DNA from: Acidiluteibacter ferrifornacis
Lineage (GTDB): Bacteria > Bacteroidota > Bacteroidia > Flavobacteriales_E > Vicingaceae
Reading direction: 5' to 3'
Length of the DNA stretch: 64,000 nucleotides
Assembly (NCBI RefSeq): GCF_009909615.1
Contig: NZ_WWNE01000018.1
Span: 69,393-133,392, forward strand
The notes beneath the pieces were generated by a model, which saw only the letters and a list, made by a program, of their open reading frames with translations, did no database searches and was not told the DNA's origin. Both the position numbers and the translations under genes were made by a program. This document shows positions 56,140-64,000 of the stretch, one piece after another (the stretch's first letter is position 1; every line of letters begins with the position of its first letter).

Positions 56140-58506
56140 TTAAGCAAAGCCATTACCAACTAAGAATGCCTCCCAATTTTGATTGAAATGACTTTTAGTA
56201 AAGGCGGATAGGTACTTTTTCTGAGCAGATCGTCCCATCGCAGGCAAAGTGGCTTTTCCTTTAATCAATTGAAGGATACTATCCGCTAGTTGTGATGGCT
56301 TCCCCGGATCTACTAAAAGTCCTCCATTGCTGTCAGCGATAGCTTCTTTTGCTCCTCCATGGTTGGTGGCTATAACAGGTCTTCCTGCGCTCATTGCTTC
56401 TAAAACCGTTGTAGGAAAAGGATCTTTCATCATCGATGGAACCAAGCATATATCGGCATCTTCCATCGCTGAGGTGATATTCGGTGCAAAGTTTTTGATG
56501 ACTACAATATCTTTTAGTCCGGCCTTTTCAATCGCTTTTTCCAATTCTTGGAGTGATTCCTCCTGACCTGGTACAGCGCCTCCCATTAATGTAAATTGAA
56601 CGTCTTTGAGTTGATCCAAAGTTAGTTGCTTCAATGCTTCTAATAAGTACCATTGTCCTTTTTTAGGCATAATTCTTCCAAATAAATAAAATTTTAAAAG
56701 ACCCCTTGCAATCTTAGGTTTTACAACAATTTGATCAATACCGTTGTGGATAACCACAATTTTTTGTGCTATTCGCTTTGAATACCTGATTAATCCTTTT
56801 TCAACTGCTGCAGATACGCACACTACTTTTTTTGCATAACGATTAGCCAATTGAGCAGTTAACCAGCCTATTGCTTTCGGAGAATCAATGATTTCATGCA
56901 CATGGATATAAGAGGAAATTTTGAATTGTTGCAAGAACGGAAGAATAAATGAAGTGCTCAACGTATTGACATACGCTGAATCGAATGAATGCTTTTGATG
57001 TTGTTTTTTGAAGTATTTCCTAAACCGAAACCATTCTCCAATAAATGTCAGGATCCCACGAGGGTTAAAAATACCGCGGTAGATAATGGGCATAAAAGGA
57101 ATGACTTTTACTTCTGTATTGGTAGTATTCTCCTTAATAAATTTTACTAAAGGCCCTTCAAACTTTAAATAAACTGACTTTTTGGTATCCTTTGGCATTG
57201 CATTGATGGCGTTGACTAATATTCGATCGGCACCATAAAGTTCTGATGAAGGGTGAAAAATCGCTACTGACTTTTGAATTTTTTGATAAGCAGCTTTTAT
57301 CTGATTTCCTTTTGCTCCCCAAGTGAATTCACGCTTAAACCGGTTTCTTGAAAGGTTAGAATAGAACCTAGCATTATTCGAATCTCTTTGTAGTTCAATC
57401 AGTTTTCCAGCAAGTGCCATCACAGTTTCTGAATAACCTTCAACTTTCACTTTTAAACCAGCATTTCCGGCTAACTCTCCCGGACCAACATTGTCCAAGG
57501 TTACAATGGGCAATCCATAACTCATCGCTTCTGGTACCACCATTCCGGCACCTTCATGAGATGGAAATAAGAATACACTTGCATTCTGATAGATTTGCTT
57601 CATTTCAGCGCGTTCTACCCATTCTACCCATTTTATTTTATGGTCGATTTTCAACGCTTTTGCTAAACGTTTTAAGCGAGTTTTTTCTTCTCCATTTCCA
57701 ACTAGAATCAATTGTGTTTTGTCTCTCAACTCTTGAGTAAGGGAATCATAAAAAATGGCAAATGCTTCTATCGTCAAGTCAAAACCTTTCATGTAGTGAA
57801 ATCGTCCAACCGATAATACATTGAATTGATCTGTGTTTAAAGTAGCAGTTGAATCAGTTGATTCTGTGGCCACTGCAGGTACAATTTTTACCTTACTATC
57901 TGGAGCATTCATGACTTTAGCAATACTTGAATTGATGACAAAAATCGTATCTACTTTTTTTACGGCTAATCGGAAAAATGGATCCATATTTCTTAGCAAC
58001 CATTTGAAAATGAAATAGAATTGATCTTTTATAGCGGCTTTTCTACCGTAGATTGGTCGAAGGAATTGTGCTTTTACTTTAGGGTGGTGCCCCACTGGTC
58101 CCCACATGGTTGGTTTTCCTAACGTCCATAGAAAAGTAGGCACACTATCGCTGTGAAAGTTGACTGCATGTGCGATGTCAAATTGCAACTTGTTTTTCTT
58201 GATGAATAGCGGCAAGAACAACTGCCAGAAATAGTAATATAACACATATCCTCTTTCGCCAATTCTCTTTTTCAACCACATTGCCCAAGCCGGTAGATCA
58301 TAGCCAATGAAAACACTGTTGCTGTGCACATCCGTTGAGTTTTCTTTTAAAAATTTCTCAATATGAGGGATGTTATTTTTTCGAGTAATCACGATGGTGG
58401 GATGCTCTTTTGCAACTTCTCTGCTAATGTTCCAGCCTGTCCCATCTTCGGAACCTTTGTAAGGATTTACTGCGTATGCTGAAATAAGGATGGTCTTCTT
58501 TGACAT
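56140..58506 (-). CDS. Two-domain fused GT4 glycosyltransferase
   Basis: 788 residues containing two complete GT-B/GT4 units in tandem. Unit 1 (1 to about 400): NPYKGSEDGTGWNISREV, VLSVGRFHYMKGFDLTIEA, FLFPSHEGAGMVVPEAMSYGLPIV. Unit 2 (about 408-788): FHPSSELYGADRI, KFYLFGRIMPKKGQWYLLEAL, CLVPSMMKDPFPTTVLEAMSAGRPVIATNHGG. Both keep the Glu pair that binds the nucleotide sugar, so the protein could add two successive sugars. It follows the APH/NT/kinase fusion gene by 26 bp and is probably co-transcribed with it. Confidence 0.88.
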   Translation of the reverse strand: MSKKTILISAYAVNPYKGSEDGTGWNISREVAKEHPTIVITRKNNIPHIEKFLKENSTDVHSNSVFIGYDLPAWAMWLKKRIGERGYVLYYYFWQLFLPLFIKKNKLQFDIAHAVNFHSDSVPTFLWTLGKPTMWGPVGHHPKVKAQFLRPIYGRKAAIKDQFYFIFKWLLRNMDPFFRLAVKKVDTIFVINSSIAKVMNAPDSKVKIVPAVATESTDSTATLNTDQFNVLSVGRFHYMKGFDLTIEAFAIFYDSLTQELRDKTQLILVGNGEEKTRLKRLAKALKIDHKIKWVEWVERAEMKQIYQNASVFLFPSHEGAGMVVPEAMSYGLPIVTLDNVGPGELAGNAGLKVKVEGYSETVMALAGKLIELQRDSNNARFYSNLSRNRFKREFTWGAKGNQIKAAYQKIQKSVAIFHPSSELYGADRILVNAINAMPKDTKKSVYLKFEGPLVKFIKENTTNTEVKVIPFMPIIYRGIFNPRGILTFIGEWFRFRKYFKKQHQKHSFDSAYVNTLSTSFILPFLQQFKISSYIHVHEIIDSPKAIGWLTAQLANRYAKKVVCVSAAVEKGLIRYSKRIAQKIVVIHNGIDQIVVKPKIARGLLKFYLFGRIMPKKGQWYLLEALKQLTLDQLKDVQFTLMGGAVPGQEESLQELEKAIEKAGLKDIVVIKNFAPNITSAMEDADICLVPSMMKDPFPTTVLEAMSAGRPVIATNHGGAKEAIADSNGGLLVDPGKPSQLADSILQLIKGKATLPAMGRSAQKKYLSAFTKSHFNQNWEAFLVGNGFA

Positions 58507-58532
58507 GGTTTCGTGTTTTTTAAGCGGTTGGA

Positions 58533-61172
58533 TTAGGCTACCTTTGCAAATTCTCTCAATACAGCTGCAATGGTATCGTCTAAAATGTTGTTCTCTATAC
58601 TGGTGTAATAGCTCTTTTTAAACTTCAGCTTCAGTTCATCAAAAAGTGAGCGATAATTGCTACTCATTTCTATTATGTCTTCAGCATTCAATTCTTGCTT
58701 TCGCGCCAAAATGGTTTCAGCTTCTGCGTATAAAAAAATGTTGAGTTTTGGTTTCATTACAAATCGATAAAGTGCTTTTGTTATGTTTCTATTGATTTGA
58801 ATATTACTCCTTTTGGCATCGTTGATGAAATCAAAATAATACCGATCATACAGCACTATTTTTCCTCTTAGAATGTATCGGAAGTAAACGTATACTTGAC
58901 CGATCATATAGTCGAGGTAGTAGTATAAGAAACGAGCTGCCGAAGAAATTTTATTGTTGTTTTTTCCTTTTCTTGGAAGAGTATCTCCGGCTATTTTTTC
59001 TGCCTTTTGTTTGCCATGTTTGATGGCGCTTAAAATGGGTAAAATTCCCGGTCGGTGTCTCAACAGAACAACCTCTTTGCGATATTTTCGCTCAATGTTA
59101 TTTTTTACGATTTCAATCACAGTTGATTTTCCTGCACCGTCTACACCACTGAAAGTAACCATAAAACCGCGGTGATAAATGAGTTCCTTAATGGTATCGA
59201 TGTAATAATTCCATTTACCACTCATTAGAGTGAATAAGGAAGTATCGTAAAGTGCTTCTGCGACTTGACTTTCTGCCGTTCTTCCTTGTGTGAATAGTTG
59301 TGCTAAATTTTTGAAATCAGTACCGTATAAGTGATTAATATAATTAATCGCCTCCGTTATGCTATTTGAGGAGTGATTACTGAAAAATTGGTGATATCGT
59401 AAAGGAATTGCAGAATGGTTTAAAGTATAAAAACTGAAGGCATAGGCTAAATCATGTTTTAGAGACGGGAGCATAATTCCTTTTTCAGAAGTAGAGCTAT
59501 CTCTTAATAGGTCTTTTGCCGAAAGCATCGTTAAGTGCTTGCGTTTAAATTGGTGAATCAAGTCTAAACTCAAAAAACGATCATCAATAAAATGAATTTC
59601 TATTGTACTCATAAAGCTTTTTTGACGATGTGTCCATCGCTTGATAAGTGGACTTTGCTCACAGCATTGTATTATTTTCTTTATCCCTTGCTTGGTAATC
59701 GCTAAATCTAAATCTGAAGATTCGGGTACTTCACTTAGGCTCTTGTAATCAAATTTTAAAAAGGCATGCGGGGTAGATTGTAATTCTCTATTCAATTCTT
59801 CTATAAAGTAAGTTCTACAGTTTTCGTTGCTTTCCATCAGCTGTAATTCTTTGGTTAATGCCTTTTTCCACGTTTCAATTTGCCATTGATTCTGAATGGT
59901 GAGTTTTTGTTTACCATACACTTGCATGAAATATCCAACAGTGGTTAACAAATACAATCGTTGATATAATTGAACATCAATTGATTTATTTTTAATTGCT
60001 TTTCGGATGGTTTTCATTCTCAAAGTCTCTTCAATTTGTAGTTCAATTTGCTGTAAATTGAAGTGATCCATCAAGATTCCTTTTTGATAATGGAAGTGGA
60101 ATAAATCAAAAAGTGCAGGGGCTTCTTCACGATACATTTCCCAATCGTACAATGCAATTTTATCTTCGTTTAAATACATATTCCAAGGTGTAAAATCTCC
60201 ATGAGCCCAATGTGTAAGAACTGGAACGTCTTCGTTCATTCCATGAATAATTCGCTCTCCCAGCATTCTTAATTCCACTAGTTGTGCATTTTTCGAAAAT
60301 CGGTCCTGATGAAAAGCCGCTTGAGTTTCTTTCCAAAATGAAGTTTGTTTTAAAGTTGTTTGCGCTGAATGATTGAACAAGTTTTCAGTAACAAAGGCCG
60401 CATGTATTGTGGTAAATGATTCTATTCGTTCAGAGTTCGCTGCTTTGACATTTTCAACAATGATTCCTTTACTGTTTTCAGAACACGTAACCTTAGGTAG
60501 TTTTAAATAAGCTGATGTTTGTAGGTGCTGAGATAATAAGGCGTTCTTTTCATTTTCAATTAATTTGCTGGAAGCTTCGCTAGTTGGAACCTTTAAGAAT
60601 TTGACTACTTTTTTATTCTCCAACAAAGCCACTAAAACAGATCGCTGCAAACCCGGAGTACCCATGAATATGCTGTATTGATCCCAATATTCTTTTGTGA
60701 CTTGGTTCAGCTTCAACACCTCCTTAGCGTAGATTTTGATTTGGCCATTTGAAGCCAATCTATCTAGACCTAATTTAGAGATGACTTTGATAGCGGTAGA
60801 GATGAATTTTCCTCTTTTGCCTGAAGCGTTGTAAAATGACAATACATTCTTCAAGTGTTTCCCTTGATACAACCAGCGCATGTTTCCTTCTGGTTGGTTG
60901 ATGTATTTCAACGTTTGTGAATCAAAGTTTGCGGGAGCTTGAACTTTTCCAAAATCCAAGATCAAATCAAACGAGTCCAAAGACATTCCTTTGTATTCAG
61001 TTAGCCTTCCCGCAAGGTTGACTAAAATTTTACATCCTTCTTCTGCTAATTCTTCTTCATGGTCAATTTCTAAACGGCCATAAGGGTCAAAAATGAATGG
61101 GTTAGTAGGCTTTACGGAATACAACTTAATCAGTTGGATAATGTCGCTGTAGTATATTGAACTTGTTTTCAT
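58533..61172 (-). CDS. Three-part fusion: APH-like kinase, nucleotidyltransferase-like domain, TMK-like P-loop kinase
   Basis: 879 residues from the ATG at 61172; the longer frame to 61211 would overlap the sigma-54-like element. Part 1 (about 200-400) is APH/choline-kinase-like with Brenner motif HGDFTPWN (about 320) and DWE (about 336). Part 2 (about 460-640) looks like a nucleotidyltransferase fold with SSDLDLAI (about 484-491). Part 3 (about 665-879) is a thymidylate-kinase-like P-loop domain: SGVDGAGKST (about 673) and VLYDRYYFDF. Kinase/nucleotidyltransferase fusions could make phosphorylated or nucleotide-activated sugars for the polysaccharide. The substrate is unknown. First gene of a two-gene unit with the double glycosyltransferase. 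Confidence 0.75.
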   Translation of the reverse strand: MKTSSIYYSDIIQLIKLYSVKPTNPFIFDPYGRLEIDHEEELAEEGCKILVNLAGRLTEYKGMSLDSFDLILDFGKVQAPANFDSQTLKYINQPEGNMRWLYQGKHLKNVLSFYNASGKRGKFISTAIKVISKLGLDRLASNGQIKIYAKEVLKLNQVTKEYWDQYSIFMGTPGLQRSVLVALLENKKVVKFLKVPTSEASSKLIENEKNALLSQHLQTSAYLKLPKVTCSENSKGIIVENVKAANSERIESFTTIHAAFVTENLFNHSAQTTLKQTSFWKETQAAFHQDRFSKNAQLVELRMLGERIIHGMNEDVPVLTHWAHGDFTPWNMYLNEDKIALYDWEMYREEAPALFDLFHFHYQKGILMDHFNLQQIELQIEETLRMKTIRKAIKNKSIDVQLYQRLYLLTTVGYFMQVYGKQKLTIQNQWQIETWKKALTKELQLMESNENCRTYFIEELNRELQSTPHAFLKFDYKSLSEVPESSDLDLAITKQGIKKIIQCCEQSPLIKRWTHRQKSFMSTIEIHFIDDRFLSLDLIHQFKRKHLTMLSAKDLLRDSSTSEKGIMLPSLKHDLAYAFSFYTLNHSAIPLRYHQFFSNHSSNSITEAINYINHLYGTDFKNLAQLFTQGRTAESQVAEALYDTSLFTLMSGKWNYYIDTIKELIYHRGFMVTFSGVDGAGKSTVIEIVKNNIERKYRKEVVLLRHRPGILPILSAIKHGKQKAEKIAGDTLPRKGKNNNKISSAARFLYYYLDYMIGQVYVYFRYILRGKIVLYDRYYFDFINDAKRSNIQINRNITKALYRFVMKPKLNIFLYAEAETILARKQELNAEDIIEMSSNYRSLFDELKLKFKKSYYTSIENNILDDTIAAVLREFAKVA

Positions 61173-61205
61173 AAAGGTTAAACTTTCTCTGTTTATTATC
61201 CTATA

Positions 61206-61221
61206 TGTCAAAGCCGTGCCA
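61206..61221 (-). promoter_or_regulatory. Sigma-54-like promoter of the APH/NT/TMK fusion gene
   Basis: Minus-strand TGGCACGGCTTTGACA: the -24 half (TGGCACGG) fits the extended consensus perfectly, and the C/A at the end of the -12 half are in register, but the -12 GC is AC. It lies 34 bp before the ATG, with the phased boxes about 75-117 bp upstream. Confidence 0.5.
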
Positions 61222-61295
61222 TTTCTATGTTGGTTTGTTATTTCGTTGTTTATTAGTTAATTGCGATTTATGAGTAGTGAATTTTGCCGTTCCGT

Positions 61296-61332
61296 TTTCC
61301 ATAATTTGAAACTGATTTCCAAAATATGGAAT
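61296..61332 (-). promoter_or_regulatory. Tandem UAS boxes upstream of the fusion gene
   Basis: Distal box TTTCC-AAAATAT-GGAAT (61316-61332, plus reading) is identical to the 44124 box at 16 of 17 positions. The proximal degenerate box TTTCC-ATAATTT-GAAAC (61296-61312) starts exactly 20 bp nearer the gene, as at the other two loci. Confidence 0.75.
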
Positions 61333-61377
61333 AGTTGTAAGCCTTTGAAATAGGCTTCAATATTAGAAAAATGAGCT

Positions 61378-61406
61378 AAAAAAAGGTTGGTCACAATGAC
61401 CAACCT
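61378..61406 (-). terminator. Terminator of galE
   Basis: AGGTTGGTCA / TGACCAACCT hairpin; on the minus strand a T run follows. It separates the galE transcript from the sigma-54-controlled unit downstream. Confidence 0.9.
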
Positions 61407-61430
61407 CTCAACGCTTGAAAAAATAATTGG

Positions 61431-62465
61431 TTAAGCTGCGTTTGACTTTTCTATTTTTAAACTTTGTTCCCACTGCCAAGCATGCATCAATGCATCTTCT
61501 AAAGTGTATGTCGCATTCCAGTGTAGTGCTAATGCTGCTTTTCCGCAATCGGCATAAATGGATTCAATATCGCCAGGTCGTCTATCTACATATTTCACAG
61601 GTAATTGCTCACCTGATACTTTTTCAAAAGTCTCTATGACTTCCCGCACGCTATTTCCTTTGCCTGTTCCTATGTTGTAGACATCGGTTCTTCTTGTGGA
61701 GAGCAATCGAGAAAGCGCTGCTACATGAGCTTTCGCTAAATCAACTACGTGAATGTAATCTCTTACGCAAGTGCCATCTTTGGTCTCGTAGTCTGTTCCG
61801 AAAACTTGCAGGTGATCCCGATCTCCAATAGCGGTTTGCGTGATGAATGGAACCAAATTCTGAGGAACTCCGCTTGGCAATTCACCCAATAAACCACTTG
61901 GATGAGCACCAATTGGATTGAAATACCTCAAAATGATGGCGCCAGTTTCCAATTGATCTTTAATGAGTTGTTCGCCCAATTGTTTGGTTTCTCCATAAGG
62001 AGAACTAGCAGGTTTTAAGTCACAATCTTCTGTTACAGGCAAATGATCGGCCACTCCATAGACTGTTGCTGAAGAAGAGAATACCAAATCAGGAATATTG
62101 AATTTTTCTTTGATGTTGATAATCGTCTGTAGCGACCCCATATTGTTGGCGTAATATTTTTCAGGATGAGCTACCGATTCACTCACCGATTTGTAGGCAG
62201 CAAAATGAATAATTCCAATGACTTGTCCCAATTGAGAAAATAGATCTTCCATTGCTACTTGATTGGCACAATCTAAATCATAACATTGAATGTCATTAGT
62301 GGTCAATTGCTTGATTCGGTCTAAAATCCAAGGTTGGGAATTGGAGAAATTGTCTATAATGATAGGTTCATAACCAACGTTCCATAATTCTACTACGGTA
62401 TGCGATCCGATAAATCCTGCTCCGCCAGTCACTACTATTTTTGGTCTATTGCTATAATTATTCAT
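61431..62465 (-). CDS. galE: UDP-glucose 4-epimerase
   Basis: 344 residues, standard GalE length. NAD-binding Rossmann motif VVTGGAGFIGSH (10-21), catalytic Ser/Thr region FSSSATVYG and YxxxK in SPYGETKQLGE, plus NPIGAHPSGLLGE and YNIGTGKGNSVREV near the substrate site. It interconverts UDP-glucose and UDP-galactose (or the GlcNAc/GalNAc forms) for polysaccharide precursors. It lies 39 bp after the O-antigen-ligase-like gene and ends at a strong terminator, so it closes the upstream exopolysaccharide transcript. Confidence 0.95.
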   Translation of the reverse strand: MNNYSNRPKIVVTGGAGFIGSHTVVELWNVGYEPIIIDNFSNSQPWILDRIKQLTTNDIQCYDLDCANQVAMEDLFSQLGQVIGIIHFAAYKSVSESVAHPEKYYANNMGSLQTIINIKEKFNIPDLVFSSSATVYGVADHLPVTEDCDLKPASSPYGETKQLGEQLIKDQLETGAIILRYFNPIGAHPSGLLGELPSGVPQNLVPFITQTAIGDRDHLQVFGTDYETKDGTCVRDYIHVVDLAKAHVAALSRLLSTRRTDVYNIGTGKGNSVREVIETFEKVSGEQLPVKYVDRRPGDIESIYADCGKAALALHWNATYTLEDALMHAWQWEQSLKIEKSNAA

Positions 62466-62504
62466 GGTATTTTATTTTAATGGGTTAGTAGATGAAACTA
62501 TCTA

Positions 62505-63830
62505 TTATTTAATCGCTGCATCTGCTTCAGTCGGTTGAAAAATAGGGTAGTCTATCTTGTATTTAGATTTGAATTTCTTGAGTTTTAATCGTTCATCTAG
62601 TCGCAATCTTTCCGCAGGTTTAATGATGAATAGCAAGGTGAGAAACTGCCAAAACAAAATACCGTAGTTGGCATCTCCGAAAATTCCAAACTCTGTAAAT
62701 GAGTTGATGATGACCGGAATGAAAAGCGCTATAAAAAAGTTGCCGTAAGGATGGTTCTTGTGCAGTATGAAATTCCGAATAGTGAGCACCACATTCCAAA
62801 ATCCGATAAAGAAACCAACAAATCCTAAATTCATTAAAATCTGCATAAAAGTATTGTGTGTCATTCGTGCAGGATAGGTATTCAACCCTTGAAAATAATC
62901 GGTGTAATTGATTCGCATAAATCCATAGCCAAAAAATGGCTCGTGTACGATTCCTTCATTTAGTAAAGCCGTCCAAAAGGGCAACCTTCCCGTCATGCTC
63001 AATACTTCTTCTACGCCGCCATCGTCTTTAAAAACGACAAATCGAATCAATAAAGGAACGGCGATAGTGATGCCAGTAAACATGACAATTTTTAGATTTT
63101 TGTTGTTTGATTTTAATACGAGAATTCCCATAATCATCAAGAAACCGATGGCACTAGATCGTGATGATGTCCATACCAGAACCAAGATAGAAGCTAACAT
63201 CATTAAGAATCCCCAGAATTTGTGTTTAGAGATTTGCAAGTACATATAACTCATTCCTGCACTGATACTCGAAAGCATTCCTAGTTCATTCGGATTCATA
63301 ATATATCCGCCGAGGCGCTGCTCTTCGCCACCTCGCATTCCACGGTAAAAAGTGTCTTCGTCGATTAACGATCCAATCACGAAAGTGAGCATGATGGGAA
63401 AAATAGACCAAGCAAATAGGCGAATAAAGTTGATGCTTTTCTCTGGGTAGTGGGTGTTGTAAATCACCACGGCTTTCATAAATAGCAATACAAAAATGAA
63501 GCTCTCCACCGTCATAAACCACTGCAATGCTGAATACTGCCATTTAGAACTCCACATGAAAGAGGCAAAGCCTAATAAAAGGTACATGACATAAAAAGCA
63601 GGGGCAAGGGTGTTTTCATACTTGAGTGCGCTAACGTGGCCTAATTTCTTTAAAACAGAAAGCACATAAATGATGGCTCCAGCCATTCCAATCCTACTAA
63701 TGGTTTTGAAGACTTGGTTGATTCCTCGTTCTTCAACAATGCTGAAATATCCCGCAATCATCACGAATAAAATGATGGTGAGGATGGTTTCCATATTTCG
63801 GATAATGAAGGGCAGTCTATGCGGTTTCAT
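62505..63830 (-). CDS. O-antigen ligase/polymerase-like membrane protein
   Basis: 441 residues from the ATG at 63830; a start at 63794 (METIL) is also possible, and the longer frame to 63881 is unlikely. About ten to twelve transmembrane helices with a large periplasmic loop (about 270-330: SMTGRLPFWTALLNEGIVHEPFFGYGFMRIN, then MTHNTFMQILMNLGFVGFF), the pattern of Wzy/WaaL family (PF04932) proteins. It probably polymerises or ligates the polysaccharide repeat. It overlaps the end of the glycosyltransferase gene at the window edge by 14 bp. Confidence 0.85.
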   Translation of the reverse strand: MKPHRLPFIIRNMETILTIILFVMIAGYFSIVEERGINQVFKTISRIGMAGAIIYVLSVLKKLGHVSALKYENTLAPAFYVMYLLLGFASFMWSSKWQYSALQWFMTVESFIFVLLFMKAVVIYNTHYPEKSINFIRLFAWSIFPIMLTFVIGSLIDEDTFYRGMRGGEEQRLGGYIMNPNELGMLSSISAGMSYMYLQISKHKFWGFLMMLASILVLVWTSSRSSAIGFLMIMGILVLKSNNKNLKIVMFTGITIAVPLLIRFVVFKDDGGVEEVLSMTGRLPFWTALLNEGIVHEPFFGYGFMRINYTDYFQGLNTYPARMTHNTFMQILMNLGFVGFFIGFWNVVLTIRNFILHKNHPYGNFFIALFIPVIINSFTEFGIFGDANYGILFWQFLTLLFIIKPAERLRLDERLKLKKFKSKYKIDYPIFQPTEADAAIK

Positions 63831-64000
63831 AAGTATTGATGTGGCGTTGTGCAATGGTCGACCAATCAAAATGGGTTTCAATCATTTTTCTGGCGTTCTT
63901 TCCTAATTCTTGAGATTCTTGGGTTTGGATAGCCGTGAAAGCATTTTCTAAAGCGGCAGTAACACCTGCTACTGTATTTTGCTCGGTTACGAATCCTGCT
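63817..64000 (-). CDS. Glycosyltransferase, C-terminal part (cut by window edge)
   Basis: The reverse strand from the window edge reads AGFVTEQNTVAGVTAALENAFTAIQTQ, then ELGKNARKMIETHFDWSTIAQRHINTYETA and stop. This is the typical C-terminal helix of a GT4 glycosyltransferase (ARxxxxxxFxWxxxAxxxxxxY). Only about 61 residues are inside the window. It overlaps the O-antigen-ligase-like start by 14 bp, so it belongs to the same exopolysaccharide operon. Confidence 0.8.
   Translation of the reverse strand, partial: AGFVTEQNTVAGVTAALENAFTAIQTQESQELGKNARKMIETHFDWSTIAQRHINTYETA

Noticed and set aside
61173-61211. Thirteen extra residues before the fusion protein
   Set aside because: They overlap the sigma-54-like element, and the following ATG at 61172 gives a plausible start.
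1-64000. CRISPR arrays, prophage or intact insertion sequences
   Set aside because: No regularly spaced repeats, Cas genes, phage structural genes or transposases are visible.

Overview
The window comes from an AT-rich member of the Bacteroidota, most likely a marine or freshwater Flavobacteriales (Crocinitomicaceae/Cryomorphaceae-like). This rests on three large secreted proteins with type IX secretion (T9SS) 'YPNP/WPNP' C-terminal modules, a TonB receptor with a CarboxypepD_reg domain, HYC_CC_PP, DUF3127 and KTSC-type genes, and the near absence of strong Shine-Dalgarno sites. No rRNA, complete tRNA, CRISPR array or intact insertion sequence is visible.

Layout. 0-7.5 kb: a dipeptidase (pepD), a metal-type TonB receptor cluster (HYC_CC_PP protein, secreted HMA protein, receptor), an AsmA-like membrane-anchored protein and a LuxR-type regulator with a degenerate receiver. 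7.5-19.3 kb: a type I restriction-modification island (half-size HsdS, HsdM, an unknown protein, Fic, full HsdS, DUF559 nuclease, unknown membrane protein, HsdR, YgjP-like peptidase). It is bracketed by a 48-bp direct repeat (46/48 identical) and contains tRNA T-arm-like fragments, an inverted pair of REP-like palindromes and, at its right edge, a frameshifted and truncated M61 peptidase relic. 19.7-26.2 kb: two small Bacteroidota-type proteins, a membrane protein/histidine kinase/LuxR regulator cassette, and a secreted PNGase F-like protein. 26.2-37.5 kb: mostly ordinary chromosomal genes (HerA-like ATPase, DnaJ-KTSC protein, DEAD-box helicase, aldo/keto reductase, T9SS protein, cyclophilin, DUF3127, YdjM-like hydrolase). 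37.5-43.7 kb: small accessory genes, including a membrane protein with a PD-(D/E)xK-like motif, an HNH nuclease and a possible HEPN-like protein. 44.2-64 kb: a giant FG-GAP exoprotein and an exopolysaccharide locus with its own signalling genes.

The most interesting system is in the last 20 kb. A heme-NO-binding H-NOX protein lies between a soluble hybrid histidine kinase (PAS-PAS-PAS-HisKA-HATPase-REC-HPt) and an NtrC-type sigma-54 activator, directly downstream of exopolysaccharide glycosyltransferase genes. I found the inverted repeat TTTCC-N7-GGAA(A/T) upstream of three transcription units: the exoprotein, the DUF1972 glycosyltransferase operon that also carries the activator, H-NOX and kinase genes, and the APH/nucleotidyltransferase/kinase fusion gene. 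In all three, a good distal copy is followed exactly 20 bp nearer the gene by a degenerate copy, and about 100-120 bp further on lies a sigma-54-like -24/-12 element (very good at one locus, partial at the other two). A fourth copy lies just before the activator gene. This looks like an NO-responsive, self-reinforcing sigma-54 regulon for matrix production. The regulatory assignment is inference; the DNA pattern is directly visible.
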